A stretch of DNA of 27,902 nucleotides. Origin: CADCTM01 sp049671305. GTDB lineage: Bacteria; Cyanobacteriota; Cyanobacteriia; Cyanobacteriales; Coleofasciculaceae. Location of the stretch: assembly GCA_049671305.1 (NCBI GenBank), contig JBATUR010000006.1:1-27902 (forward strand). The letters run 5' to 3'. This document shows positions 15,511 through 24,279 of the stretch, piece after piece. The notes under the pieces are model-generated. The model saw nothing but the letters and a program-made list of their open reading frames with translations, made no database searches and was not told where the DNA came from. The stretch's first letter is position 1; every line of letters starts with the position of its first letter. The position numbers were made by a program, and so were the translations under genes.

Positions 15511-16917
15511 TTAATATTTAGACAAGTGATGATACAGCTTTTTCAAAAAGCTTTCACGATCGCTTTTAGGTGAGGCAAATTCCAAGGGTAATCGAATCGT
15601 AAACGTGCTACCATTGCCCAATAAGCTTTGTACTTGTATGCTGCCATGATGTGCCTGAACAATTGCTTTGGCGATCGCTAATCCTAATCCCGATCCACCT
15701 GTATTGCGAGAGCGATCGCTATTGACTCGATAAAAGCGATCAAAAATCTGCGTCTGCTCAGAGTGTGCCATGCCAATGCCTGTATCTTGGATCTGAAGCA
15801 GTACATGATGGTCACTGCGGTTTAAAACAACCCTCACCTCACCACCCGTTGGCGTATATTGAATAGCATTAACAATTAAGTTAGAAACCAAACGATAAAG
15901 CTGCTCTTCATCACCAATAATCAACATTGGCTGATTCGACCCTAAAAAAGCTGTCAACTTTACACCCGCCCCAGATGCTAATTCTTCAAATTCTTCCACC
16001 AAATCACTCACCACGTCATCTAGGCAGCATGGGCGTCGCATTAACTCAGGTTGTCGCTCCAAACGCGCTAAAAATAGCAAATCAGCAACTAGCTGAATCA
16101 GCCGTCGATTTTGACGCAGTATAGTTTGTAGAATTGCCCGCGCTTCTTGTTGATCCAAATCAGGCATCGAAAGGGTTGATTCCACCGTTGCCTGTGTCGC
16201 CGCTAACGGTGTTCGTAGCTCGTGAGCCGCATCTGCTGTAAACTGTTGAATCTGCCGATATGATTGGTAAATTGGCTGCATTGCCAACCCAGCTAACCAC
16301 CAACTTGCCAAGGCTACCATCAGCATTGCCGTAGGTAGTCCTAATTTCAAAATCCATTTCACATTATTGAGGTAAGTGTCGAAGTCTTCAAGACTTCGCC
16401 CGACTTGAAAGTAGCCCCAATCACGATTATCTTGAGTATGCAACGATAGAGAAATTTGGTGATAAAGGTTGCCTGCGCTGTCTTGTCGGGTTTGCCAATG
16501 TGACTTATTAAACACCATCGGCAGCCCTTGTGGACGAATGCCGGCTGTAGCAATCAGCCTTCCTGAACGATCAAATAAACGGATATAATAACTACCTTGA
16601 TTAATGGCGCTAAGAGTATGGCGTTGAGGACTTGACTGCTCTTGAATACAGCTTGCGCCTTGATAACAAAGATTTGGTAAAAGCCGCTCTAGAATAGGCT
16701 CTAAGCGTCCGGGTTGCTGTAGCTTCAGTTCAATACTGTCATGCAGCGTTCCTGCAACAGATTCTAACTCACCATCTAGGGCTACCCAATGACCATGAGC
16801 GATCGCTTTATACAAACCGAAGGCAGACAGACTTAAAATGAAGCCCATAACCAGTGCATACCATAAAGCTAATCGCCTGCGAGTTTGGTTAAATAGTTTA
16901 TCTTGATTCATAATCAC
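15511..16917 (-). CDS. rppB: Two-component sensor histidine kinase, RppB/NrsS type
   Basis: A 468-residue membrane kinase. Transmembrane helices at about 15-37 and 188-212 enclose a periplasmic sensor domain of about 150 residues with a Cys pair (LCYQGASC). The dimerisation/phosphorylation motif is AAHELRTPLAA, with His232. The ATPase domain has the N box (LIVNAIQYTP), the D box (DTGIGM), the F box (FDRFYR) and the glycine box GGSGLGLAIA. The GTG start at 16917 overlaps the regulator's stop by four bases (GTGA); an ATG at 16911 is the alternative. The arrangement and sequence resemble RppB/NrsS of Synechocystis, which controls a nickel efflux operon, and CopS of the copper system. Next to an RND metal pump, metal sensing is likely; which metal cannot be told. 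Confidence 0.9.
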   Translation of the reverse strand: MIMNQDKLFNQTRRRLALWYALVMGFILSLSAFGLYKAIAHGHWVALDGELESVAGTLHDSIELKLQQPGRLEPILERLLPNLCYQGASCIQEQSSPQRHTLSAINQGSYYIRLFDRSGRLIATAGIRPQGLPMVFNKSHWQTRQDSAGNLYHQISLSLHTQDNRDWGYFQVGRSLEDFDTYLNNVKWILKLGLPTAMLMVALASWWLAGLAMQPIYQSYRQIQQFTADAAHELRTPLAATQATVESTLSMPDLDQQEARAILQTILRQNRRLIQLVADLLFLARLERQPELMRRPCCLDDVVSDLVEEFEELASGAGVKLTAFLGSNQPMLIIGDEEQLYRLVSNLIVNAIQYTPTGGEVRVVLNRSDHHVLLQIQDTGIGMAHSEQTQIFDRFYRVNSDRSRNTGGSGLGLAIAKAIVQAHHGSIQVQSLLGNGSTFTIRLPLEFASPKSDRESFLKKLYHHLSKY

Positions 16918-17603
16918 CGATTGAGGCGATATCCAATACCATGCACGGTTTCAATCAAATTATCGTAGCCGGAAGCAGCTAGTTTGCGGCGCAAGAGACG
17001 TATTTGAGCTGCCACTACATTACTAATTGGTTCTGCACTAGTTTCCCATAACTGATTGCGAATTTGATCACGGGTAACAATTTGATTGGGATGCTTGAGG
17101 AAATATTCTAATAACTGAAACTCCTTAATTGTTAGAGGCACAACTTGTTGATTACCTAAGATCTTTTGAAAAAAAACCGTACTGCTACCATAATCTAAAG
17201 TTAGGCTACCCACAGTTAATTGTTGAGGTTGAAATTGAGGAGAGCGCCGCCTCATTGCTCGTAACCTTGCGAGTAATTCTGCCATACCAAACGGCTTGAC
17301 TAAATAATCATCTGCTCCAGCATCCAAGCCAGCTACTTTATCTTCCATGCGGTCTTTTGCTGTCAACATTAAGATAGGTAGAGGGTTGTGTTTTGCCCTT
17401 AATCTTTGACACAGTTCTAATCCTGATAATCCTGGCAATAACCAATCGAAAATAGCCAGCGTATACTCAGTCCACTGACTTTCTAGATATTCCCATGCCT
17501 CAGTACCATCTAGAACCCAGTCCACCACATATTTTTCCTGGTTCAGCATTCGCTTAATTGCTTCCCCTAAAGCTGGCTCATCTTCGACTAGCAGCACTCT
17601 CAT
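16914..17603 (-). CDS. rppA: OmpR-family response regulator, RppA/NrsR type
   Basis: The 229-residue regulator has a receiver domain (1-118) with the acidic pocket VEDE (6-9), phospho-acceptor Asp53 (AIFDWLLPG), the conserved Thr in MLTAKD and the Lys in YLVKPF. A winged-helix DNA-binding domain follows (about 125-229; RDQIRNQLW, VHGIGYRL). It is translationally coupled to the kinase gene by a four-base overlap and lies 75 bases after the DUF2808 gene, probably in the same transcript. The direct-repeat box at 18217-18233, before the DUF2808 gene, suggests that the regulator controls its own operon, and a second box at 24062-24078 suggests control of the pump gene. It belongs with RppA/NrsR/CopR. 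The family is certain; the inducing metal is not. Confidence 0.9.
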   Translation of the reverse strand: MRVLLVEDEPALGEAIKRMLNQEKYVVDWVLDGTEAWEYLESQWTEYTLAIFDWLLPGLSGLELCQRLRAKHNPLPILMLTAKDRMEDKVAGLDAGADDYLVKPFGMAELLARLRAMRRRSPQFQPQQLTVGSLTLDYGSSTVFFQKILGNQQVVPLTIKEFQLLEYFLKHPNQIVTRDQIRNQLWETSAEPISNVVAAQIRLLRRKLAASGYDNLIETVHGIGYRLNR

Positions 17604-17678
17604 AAAATCAATTCCTTAGAAATTAGCTCTAGCTGATCAACGACTGAGCAAAACTCTGCAAGAAATTAGTGACACTCT

Positions 17679-18155
17679 TTAATGATCATAAGTTCTAACC
17701 CAAGCTGGACCAAGGGCGATTTCTGAAGTCAGTCCAACCATCTTGCCATAAACCTGATATATCCACGTTTTACCATAACGTGAAGTCTTAACGCCTCGCA
17801 GATTAATTAATAGAGTTGTTTCGAGAGGTACAGCTTGAGCAAACTCTATTGTAGCGGTTCGGTTGTTAACAGAAACTTTAGCATTTATTTTTTCACCTGA
17901 TTGATTTTTGACGGCAATTTCCTTGGGAATACTCACGCCTTCGGGCAAATCAATTAAAAGTGCTGAAAGTGCTTTTCCCTGAATATGCACTTCAAAATGA
18001 TGGGTGGCAGATATGGCACGAGCGTTATTAGGAGATGCATTACCATTACCAAGATGAGGAAACTTAGCATCACGCAGGCTTCCAAAAGCTTGAGCAATTG
18101 GGGCTAAAGATACTATAGCTAATGTCAATGTAGTGGCGGTGATTAAACGTTTCAT
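17679..18155 (-). CDS. DUF2808 domain-containing secreted protein
   Basis: The 158-residue protein begins with a clear signal peptide (MKRLITATTLTLAIVSLAPI, cleavage after AQA at about residue 23). The mature part carries the DUF2808 pattern seen in cyanobacterial exported proteins: HHFEVHIQGKALSALLIDLP, a run of beta strands, LLINLRGVKTSRYGKTWIYQV, and the end GLTSEIALGPAWVRTY. The fold looks all-beta. No biochemical function is established to my knowledge. It is 75 bases upstream of the rppA start on the same strand and is preceded by the TTTCAT direct-repeat box, so it is likely the first gene of the regulator operon. A periplasmic or cell-surface role in the metal response is an inference. 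Confidence 0.85.
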   Translation of the reverse strand: MKRLITATTLTLAIVSLAPIAQAFGSLRDAKFPHLGNGNASPNNARAISATHHFEVHIQGKALSALLIDLPEGVSIPKEIAVKNQSGEKINAKVSVNNRTATIEFAQAVPLETTLLINLRGVKTSRYGKTWIYQVYGKMVGLTSEIALGPAWVRTYDH

Positions 18156-18195
18156 AGTTATTTTACTTCAGAATTAGGCTTTGAATGTTTCCTAC

Positions 18196-18233
18196 ATACT
18201 AGATTGACAGTGAAGAATGAAATCTTGATGAAA
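18196..18233 (-). promoter_or_regulatory. Putative response-regulator box (TTTCAT-N5-TTTCAT) before DUF2808-rppA-rppB
   Basis: On the minus strand, TTTCAT-CAAGA-TTTCAT occupies 18233-18217: two direct hexamers with an 11-bp period, as expected for an OmpR-type dimer. Fifteen bases further comes TAGTAT (18201-18196), a possible -10 element. The box is 62 bases before the DUF2808 start codon. The same box with the same downstream spacing is found before the pump gene. As I recall, this motif matches the published CopR box of Synechocystis. Confidence 0.6.
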
Positions 18234-18243
18234 TTTTAGCTAT

Positions 18244-19149
18244 TTAGAGAACATTTACCCAAAAATCAGTTATCACAATTTTGCTATTACGATTAAACTG
18301 ACCCCAGATTTTATACTTTCCAGGAGTGGGGAAACTGGTCATAAAAGAAACTTGCCCGGCTGGCGTATCTTTCATTGCATGGGCATGAATGTAATCAGCT
18401 TTAGTTAATGAAGGTGACTGTTTGAGAATGACTAAATGTCCTCTTTCTCCCAAATAGGGTTGTAAATCTGTAATTGGTTGATTGTTAGAAGTCTGTTTTA
18501 AATTAAATGTCAGCGTGACTTCTTGCCCAGCTTTTAAGGTTGGCTGAGAAAACGTTAGATTAGCTTTAGTATCAGCAAAAGTCTTTGTTGTATTTAAGTT
18601 AATAGGTGATGCTGATAAACTATTTCCAGGAACTTGTGTTTTCAGAACCGATACTTCTTCTTTCTGATTAGCTGGTTTATAATCACTAAAGAGTGTGTAT
18701 TTTCCTGGTTTTGGGAAATTTGCCTCTACTTCAAAACGTCCATTTTCCTTATAGTTGGGATGAATATGACTAAAAAACTGGAGGTCATCACTAACTACAA
18801 TCAGGTGCATTAATTTTTCCTGAAAAGTTTCAAATTTGGTGATGGCTTTACCTGTTGAGTCTTGAACATTAATTACCAAAGATACTAGTTTGTTGGGCGT
18901 GATATCTTTGGGAGCAATGAGTTTTGCTTGGGCAAGAGATGATGGCTCTTCATTACCCATATTACCCATAGAATGACCTTTATGAGAATTCGATTCAGTA
19001 GAGGAAGATGTTTCGTCATTACTCATTGAATGAGTTTGGTTTTGATTAGTTGAAATAACTGGCTTTTCTTCTGCTTGCGGCGATACTGAACAACCCTGGG
19101 TTATGAGAATAATTGAAGTTATACTGATGGCATTCAAGAAGTGTTTCAC
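18244..19149 (-). CDS. Exported putative metal-binding protein with His/Met-rich linker and two Ig-like repeats
   Basis: This 301-residue protein has an N-terminal signal ending ITQGC, probably a lipoprotein site although the -3 residue is atypical. Next comes a Ser/Asn/Thr linker with a His- and Met-rich patch (HKGHSMGNMGN, about 56-66; another HSMS nearby) suited to binding copper or a similar metal. Two beta-sandwich units follow that resemble each other: LMHLIVVSDDLQFFSHIHP...FPKPGKYTLFSDY and GHLVILKQ...YIHAHAM...FPTPGKYKIWGQF. Each carries a His-x-His pair. I cannot assign a named family beyond a YtkA/FixH-like look. It lies 90 bases after the C39-peptidase gene and 88 before the DUF2808 start, inside the efflux cluster. 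A periplasmic metal-handling role is inferred from the histidines and the context. Confidence 0.65.
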   Translation of the reverse strand: MKHFLNAISITSIILITQGCSVSPQAEEKPVISTNQNQTHSMSNDETSSSTESNSHKGHSMGNMGNEEPSSLAQAKLIAPKDITPNKLVSLVINVQDSTGKAITKFETFQEKLMHLIVVSDDLQFFSHIHPNYKENGRFEVEANFPKPGKYTLFSDYKPANQKEEVSVLKTQVPGNSLSASPINLNTTKTFADTKANLTFSQPTLKAGQEVTLTFNLKQTSNNQPITDLQPYLGERGHLVILKQSPSLTKADYIHAHAMKDTPAGQVSFMTSFPTPGKYKIWGQFNRNSKIVITDFWVNVL

Positions 19150-19239
19150 TAAATAATAATCCTTTAATTTCGGGGATTTAATTAGAGCAAAGTGGGCAAT
19201 TAAAATCTATACAATCATCACCCACAAGCTCGACATTTC

Positions 19240-20271
19240 TTACTTGGAAATAAAATGAACCCAAAAATCTCCATCTGCCATGCAGACACGACGAATTAAG
19301 TCGTAGGAATAGTGAAGATAGGCTCCACTGGCGCTTTTGTCATAGCCGCTAGGAAACCATTCTCCATATGGATCATTCACATAAAGACCAGTTTGATCAT
19401 AACCAACTACGGGCATAATATGACCAAAAGTTGTGAAGTATCCATGAATAACAACGGGTTTTCCATCAGCTAACCAATCTTGAACTTCCTCAATAACGGC
19501 ATTATTTTTGAATAAATCTTTTGCACCATAATCTTCAACCAACTTTGCTAAATCATAAGGACTCCATCTACTTAAACCTTTATTTAAGGTATATTCGTAG
19601 AGTTCATCCTCGAATTGCCCAATATTGTCTCGACGCGATTTTCCCAGGAATTGTAAGCACATTGCCATTGAAGTTACATTGCAAGCACCTGTAGGGTTAT
19701 AAAAGTTATCGAGTTGGGATTTATAAGGGAAATTAGGCAGCTTGAGAGACTGGGGTTTAGGTTTGGGATAAATTACTATTCCCTCTCTTAAAATCTGTAT
19801 ATCTGGCTTATAAACATACCAAATTTTAGAGTTTTTAAAAGAATCTTTGCGGAGGGTTATTCTGAGGTGATCTCGTACAAACTCAAAAGCAACAAGTTCA
19901 AGAACTGTACCTGCTTCAATTTTTTGTTTTTCCGGCTCAGAAAGTGTAGAAGATTGGAGAGGTCTTGCTTTGAAAAACGTATCTTGTATTACTTTTAGTA
20001 CTGGTGGCGGAAAAACAATATCTTGTTGTTTTGTTTCGATCAGTTTTTCTGCTGTTTCTGCTCCTAAAAATCCCGTTTCTTGACACTGCATCAATTTTTG
20101 AAACCGCTGGAGAGCGGCGGTAGAAACGGGACCAAATTTACCATCTATTGGCGGTCCAAGTAAATTCAAGTCAATTAGTCGCTGCTGAATCTGACGAGTG
20201 AGTTCTTGATCGGCAGCAATTTGTTTCCAATCGTACTTTTTTGTTGTCCCCAGGAAATTTTGTAGTTTCAT
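19240..20271 (-). CDS. Peptidoglycan-binding domain plus C39-like cysteine peptidase
   Basis: From the ATG at 20271 the protein has 343 residues. GGGAAG stands just before this ATG, so I prefer it to the TTG at 20313, which would add 14 residues. Residues about 20-80 form a PG_binding_1 domain (QQRLIDLNLLGPPIDGKFGP, TAALQRFQ). The C-terminal half (about 195-340) is a papain-like C39_2 domain. The nucleophile Cys is in PTGACNVTSMAM, the His in FGHIMPVVGYD and the Asn/Asp in YVNDPYGEW. No signal peptide or membrane helix is visible, which is odd for a cell-wall-directed enzyme; export by another route or a cytoplasmic role would be needed. It sits 52 bases after the lipoprotein gene inside the metal-efflux cluster, where such a peptidase is unexpected. 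Confidence 0.8.
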   Translation of the reverse strand: MKLQNFLGTTKKYDWKQIAADQELTRQIQQRLIDLNLLGPPIDGKFGPVSTAALQRFQKLMQCQETGFLGAETAEKLIETKQQDIVFPPPVLKVIQDTFFKARPLQSSTLSEPEKQKIEAGTVLELVAFEFVRDHLRITLRKDSFKNSKIWYVYKPDIQILREGIVIYPKPKPQSLKLPNFPYKSQLDNFYNPTGACNVTSMAMCLQFLGKSRRDNIGQFEDELYEYTLNKGLSRWSPYDLAKLVEDYGAKDLFKNNAVIEEVQDWLADGKPVVIHGYFTTFGHIMPVVGYDQTGLYVNDPYGEWFPSGYDKSASGAYLHYSYDLIRRVCMADGDFWVHFISK

Positions 20272-20323
20272 CTTTCTTCCCACTTTGTAAAAGTTACATC
20301 GGGCATTCTTCAACTATTATAAT

Positions 20324-20818
20324 TTACTGACTAAAATTAAACCTGCCGTCTACCTTTTCACCGTTAATCTCCGCAATCATCTTCACCTGATATTGACCCG
20401 CTGCCTTTTCCGAAAGCAACGCCGCGTAGTGTTTACCTGAAGCATCATAGGTAAGAGGAAGTGTCTTTTGTGTCCCATCCGGCAACTGAATTTGAGCTGT
20501 TACTTTGGCATCAGGAATGGTTTCGTGATTGTCTCCTTTTTGTAAATAAAAATCTAAATGAGTACCATTAGCTTCTTTTCCAGAGACAAATTCTAAATGA
20601 TACTTTCCTGACTCAACAACTTGACCGCCTTTTTGAGATGAGCTAGCTTTATTAGATGAGTCAATTTTTGCCGTGGTTTCTGTTTTTCCGGGGTTTTCTG
20701 GAGATGAGGCAACGGGTGAACTACTTCCTGAATCAGTCGGCTTGTTGTTACCACAAGCTCCCAAAAAAAGCAGCCCAACACTTCCGAGAATAATTAAACC
20801 TGACTTTAGTGATTTCAT
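20324..20818 (-). CDS. Small lipoprotein with a YtkA/FixH-like domain
   Basis: The 164-residue protein has a classic lipoprotein signal with lipobox LGAC (Cys22). A Ser/Thr/Lys-rich linker (about 25-65) leads to one beta-sandwich domain: GGQVVESGKYHLEFVSGKE, HLDFYLQKGDNHETIPDAKV, and KAAGQYQVKMIAEINGEKVDG. This resembles the YtkA/FixH-like domains often found beside heavy-metal RND pumps, where they are thought to help metal transfer or assembly in the periplasm. It begins 49 bases after the pump gene's stop codon on the same strand, so co-transcription is very likely. It has few His or Met residues, so direct metal binding is not obvious. The lipoprotein call is firm; the domain assignment is moderate. 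Confidence 0.72.
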   Translation of the reverse strand: MKSLKSGLIILGSVGLLFLGACGNNKPTDSGSSSPVASSPENPGKTETTAKIDSSNKASSSQKGGQVVESGKYHLEFVSGKEANGTHLDFYLQKGDNHETIPDAKVTAQIQLPDGTQKTLPLTYDASGKHYAALLSEKAAGQYQVKMIAEINGEKVDGRFNFSQ

Positions 20819-20867
20819 GTAATTACTCCTAGTTTGAAATGATTTAAAATTAAGGAAAAAAACACTG

Positions 20868-23800
20868 TTATGTAACCGATTGGATCACCTCAATATCTGG
20901 TAATCTGGTTTTTTTTGAAACCAAAAATCTTCCGAACTGAGAATACAAAGCTGGCAGAACTAACAAAGTTAAAGCTGTGGAAGTAAACAATCCTCCTAAT
21001 ACCACAATCGCCAAAGGTTGCAAGATTTCTTTGCCTGCACCAGAACCAATCACGAGGGGAACCATGCCTAATGCTGAGGTAAGAGCTGTCATCAAAATGG
21101 CTGCTAGTCGCTCCATAGAACCCTCAAACAGTACTTGTTTTAGTGGCATATTAATAGCAAACTTACTGTTATAATTTTCCACTAATAGCAGTCCGTTGCG
21201 CGTAGCTACTCCAAATAAAGTAATGAATCCCACCATTGACGCCACAGAAAGAATTCCGCCACCAATAGCGACCGAAAAAATACCGCCAACTATAGCTAAA
21301 GGTAAATTGATCATAATCATCAACATGGCTGCTATAGACTTGACGGCAAAGTACATTAAGATGGCAATAATAACCAGCGCTAAAGTCCCAAATACCAGCA
21401 AATTTTGGGTGGCTCGCTGTTCAGATTCAAACTGACCACCGTATTGAATAAAATAGCCTGATGGTAGCTGCACTTGTTGTTTTACCTTAGCTTGAATTTC
21501 ATTAATTACAGAGCCTAAATCTCGACCTGCAACGTTGGCAGATACGACAATTAAGCGGGAAACATTTTCTCTATTGATGGTATTAGGACCTGTACCATAT
21601 TCGATTTTAGATACTTGCGCTAAGGGAATTTTTTGTCCATTGGGAGTATCGACAAGTAAATCTCGAATACTGTCTAGATTATTGCGAGAATCGGCTTTTA
21701 ACCATACTAACAAATCAAATAATTGTTGCTCCTTTAGAACTTGAGAAACCACTCTCCCATTTAGTGCTGTTTCAATTAATTCGGATAGCTTGCTAATAGA
21801 AAGACCATAACGAGCTGCGGCGGCTCGGTCAAATTTAATTTGCACTTGTTTGATAGGGACTTGAGGTTCTAACTGCAAATCTACGACTCCCTGAATATCG
21901 CGCATGGCTGCCTGAACTTCAGCGCCAATGCTGCGTAATTGCTCAAGTTCAGAACCGAAAATTTTAACTGCAATTGCACTTCTTACCCCCGACAAAACCT
22001 CATCCATGCGGTGAGAAATAAAGCCACCAATACTCGGAGCAACACCAGGCAACTTGGCAAATTCTTCCCTAACTTTTTCAACTGTTGCTTTGCGATCTTT
22101 CATGCCTTCGTCGCTAATTTCGATATCTACGTGTCCTAAGTTGACACCCCCTGCATCAGCATCTCCCGGCGCACGTCCAGACCGCAACTGCACCGACTCA
22201 AACCGGGGGTCGTTTTTAAGAGCGTCTTGAATTGCTAACCCAGACTGATTTGTAGTTTCTAGAGAAACACCGGGATAAAGCAGCATGGCATTAACAAGCG
22301 ATCGCTCTTGAAACTCTGGTAAAAATACTCTTCCCAAAGACGTTAGTACAATTAAAGAAGCGACAAAAGACGCAATAGCAACCATCAAAATAACACTCGG
22401 AAAATTAATAGAAAACTTCAAAATTGGACGGTATAGTTTTTCAGACAAGCGAGAAATCCAAGTTTCATCTTCTGGTAATTGCTGCTTGGCTAACAAAATG
22501 GCACATAAGGCTGGAGAAAGCGTCATTGCCACAAAAGTTGAAGCAAAAATTGATACTAAATAAGCCACACCCATCGGGGCAAAAATCCGACCTTCTACCC
22601 CAGTTAGTGTGAAAATGGGAGCAAAAACTACGGCAATAATTACTGTGGAAAAAAGTACACTAACGCGCACTTCCACTGATGTATCGTAGACAACTTGAAA
22701 CGGATGAATAGGAGTACCTGCTAACTGATTTTTTCTTAACCCCCGGTAGGCATTTTCCATGTCCACAATTGAGTCATCTACCACTGAGCCAATTGCTACT
22801 GCTAGTCCTCCTAAAGTCATGGTATTAATACCTTGACCAAACAAATTGAGAATGATCATCCCAATTAAAACTGATAGGGGAATTGCACTGAGCGTAATAA
22901 TTGCAGTGCGCCAATTCATTAAAAATAGTAGTAAAATAATAGAAACAATAATGATGCCATCGCGCAAAGAACTCTGAACATTTTCAATTGCATCCTCAAT
23001 GAAATTTTCCTGGCGAAATGTGACGGTGAACTTCACATCTTTTGGCAGGCTAGGTTTAAGTTCTGCCATCGCCGCTTCCACCGACTTTGTAACCGTTGGG
23101 GTGTCAGCTTGAGGTTGTTTGTTAATCATGACCACAATCGCCCGCTGACCATTAACACTGCCGTCACCCCGCATTAAAGCAGCTCCAATTTGCACATCAG
23201 CTACATCATTTAGTAGCACTGGCGTACCTTTGCGGGCAGTAACAACTGATTGCTTCAACTCCTCAATTGAGGAAATTCTGCCAATACCTCTAATTAATAA
23301 TTCTTGGTCTGGGCTAATTAGAAAACCACCTGCGGCGTTGGTGTTGGCAGTTTGGGCGGCTTCGATGACTTCTGCATACGAGACATTAAAAGCTTTTAAC
23401 TTAGCCGGGTCAATTAGCACCTGATATTGACGGATATCTCCTCCATAGGCGATAACTTGGGAAATCCCTGGAACAGCTAGCAAACGGTTGGTGATGTTGC
23501 GATCAACCAGTCGCCGGACTTCCATCAGTGGCGTGGTTTCAGCAGTAAAAGCGTATTGGAGAACAGTGCCAATGGGGGAACTAATCGGGGAAATTTGCGG
23601 AGTATCAACGCTTTTTGGCAGTTTTTCAGTCGCTTGCTGTAGTCGCTCTGTAACTAGCTGTCTGGCTTGGTAGACATTGGTTTCCCAACTGAAGATTACC
23701 TTTACCACAGAAATTCCCACCGCTGAAGAGGAGCGCACCGTTGTCACGCCAGGAGTACCATTGACGGCACTTTCAATGGGTAATGTAACCAGAGATTCTA

Positions 23801-23981
23801 CTTCTTCAGGAGCTAATCCTGGCGCTTCGGTTTGAATTTCCACCTGGGGGGGAGCAAAGTTAGGAAAAACATCCAAGGGCATTTGGGTTAGGTTGTAAAT
23901 TCCCAACACAGTAACGATAATTGCTCCCAAAACTACTAGCCAGCGTTGAGCGATCGACCATTTAAGGATGGCATTGAGCAT
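20868..23981 (-). CDS. Heavy-metal efflux RND pump (HME family, CusA/CzcA-like)
   Basis: A 1037-residue inner-membrane pump of full family length. The RND plan is complete: TM1 (about 12-30), a large periplasmic loop beginning PLDVFPNFAPPQVEIQTEAP, a TM2-TM6 block (about 340-495), a second periplasmic loop (to about 860), and TM8-12. The proton-relay helix reads AIGSVVDDSIVDMENAY (396-412), with acidic residues as in HME pumps. ISHRMDEVLSGVRS and IAVKIFG are typical of the group that exports Cu, Ag, Zn, Co, Cd or Ni. The ion cannot be fixed from sequence here. The regulatory box at 24062-24078 lies 81 bases upstream. Its adaptor gene is not adjacent: about 1.8 kb with two opposite-strand genes lies between them. 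No outer-membrane channel gene is in the window. Confidence 0.93.
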   Translation of the reverse strand: MLNAILKWSIAQRWLVVLGAIIVTVLGIYNLTQMPLDVFPNFAPPQVEIQTEAPGLAPEEVESLVTLPIESAVNGTPGVTTVRSSSAVGISVVKVIFSWETNVYQARQLVTERLQQATEKLPKSVDTPQISPISSPIGTVLQYAFTAETTPLMEVRRLVDRNITNRLLAVPGISQVIAYGGDIRQYQVLIDPAKLKAFNVSYAEVIEAAQTANTNAAGGFLISPDQELLIRGIGRISSIEELKQSVVTARKGTPVLLNDVADVQIGAALMRGDGSVNGQRAIVVMINKQPQADTPTVTKSVEAAMAELKPSLPKDVKFTVTFRQENFIEDAIENVQSSLRDGIIIVSIILLLFLMNWRTAIITLSAIPLSVLIGMIILNLFGQGINTMTLGGLAVAIGSVVDDSIVDMENAYRGLRKNQLAGTPIHPFQVVYDTSVEVRVSVLFSTVIIAVVFAPIFTLTGVEGRIFAPMGVAYLVSIFASTFVAMTLSPALCAILLAKQQLPEDETWISRLSEKLYRPILKFSINFPSVILMVAIASFVASLIVLTSLGRVFLPEFQERSLVNAMLLYPGVSLETTNQSGLAIQDALKNDPRFESVQLRSGRAPGDADAGGVNLGHVDIEISDEGMKDRKATVEKVREEFAKLPGVAPSIGGFISHRMDEVLSGVRSAIAVKIFGSELEQLRSIGAEVQAAMRDIQGVVDLQLEPQVPIKQVQIKFDRAAAARYGLSISKLSELIETALNGRVVSQVLKEQQLFDLLVWLKADSRNNLDSIRDLLVDTPNGQKIPLAQVSKIEYGTGPNTINRENVSRLIVVSANVAGRDLGSVINEIQAKVKQQVQLPSGYFIQYGGQFESEQRATQNLLVFGTLALVIIAILMYFAVKSIAAMLMIMINLPLAIVGGIFSVAIGGGILSVASMVGFITLFGVATRNGLLLVENYNSKFAINMPLKQVLFEGSMERLAAILMTALTSALGMVPLVIGSGAGKEILQPLAIVVLGGLFTSTALTLLVLPALYSQFGRFLVSKKTRLPDIEVIQSVT

Positions 23982-24040
23982 TTTTCAATCCTGGTACTCC
24001 AGATGGCGGTTTGACGGCATTGAGCCTACTGTAGCCACTT

Positions 24041-24078
24041 CCATTAATTTCACATACCAAGATGAAATCAGGATGAAA
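24041..24078 (-). promoter_or_regulatory. Putative response-regulator box (TTTCAT-N5-TTTCAT) before the RND pump gene
   Basis: On the minus strand, TTTCAT-CCTGA-TTTCAT occupies 24078-24062. After exactly 15 bases comes TAATGG (24046-24041), a weak -10 candidate at the same distance as TAGTAT in the box before the DUF2808-rppA operon. The box ends 81 bases before the pump's ATG at 23981. Together the two sites suggest a shared regulator. Confidence 0.6.
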
Positions 24079-24105
24079 TTGGATAAGAGCGGGTATTGAA
24101 TTTCC

Positions 24106-24204
24106 CTATTCTGACAATGGTCTTGTTATGCGGCTCAGTTCTGGGTAGCGATCAGCTAAACGTTGCAACGCTTGGCGATCAGGAAGGGCGCGGGAGCTAA
24201 TCAT
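24106..24204 (-). CDS. Very short ORF or gene remnant upstream of the pump gene
   Basis: Thirty-three codons, ATG at 24204 to TAG at 24106-24108, encode a basic peptide starting MISSRALPDRQALQRLADR with a probable amphipathic helix. A stop codon directly precedes the ATG and there is no ribosome binding site. The Ala/Leu/Arg-rich pattern looks protein-like, so it may be the surviving end of a lost gene rather than a functional one. No family is recognised. Confidence 0.2.
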   Translation of the reverse strand: MISSRALPDRQALQRLADRYPELSRITRPLSE

Positions 24205-24279
24205 TCAATTCAATCAAGGGTAGAAAATTTTAGTTAGATAGCTTATTCTAAGATGGCTAACTGACTACTGGAGGTTCCG

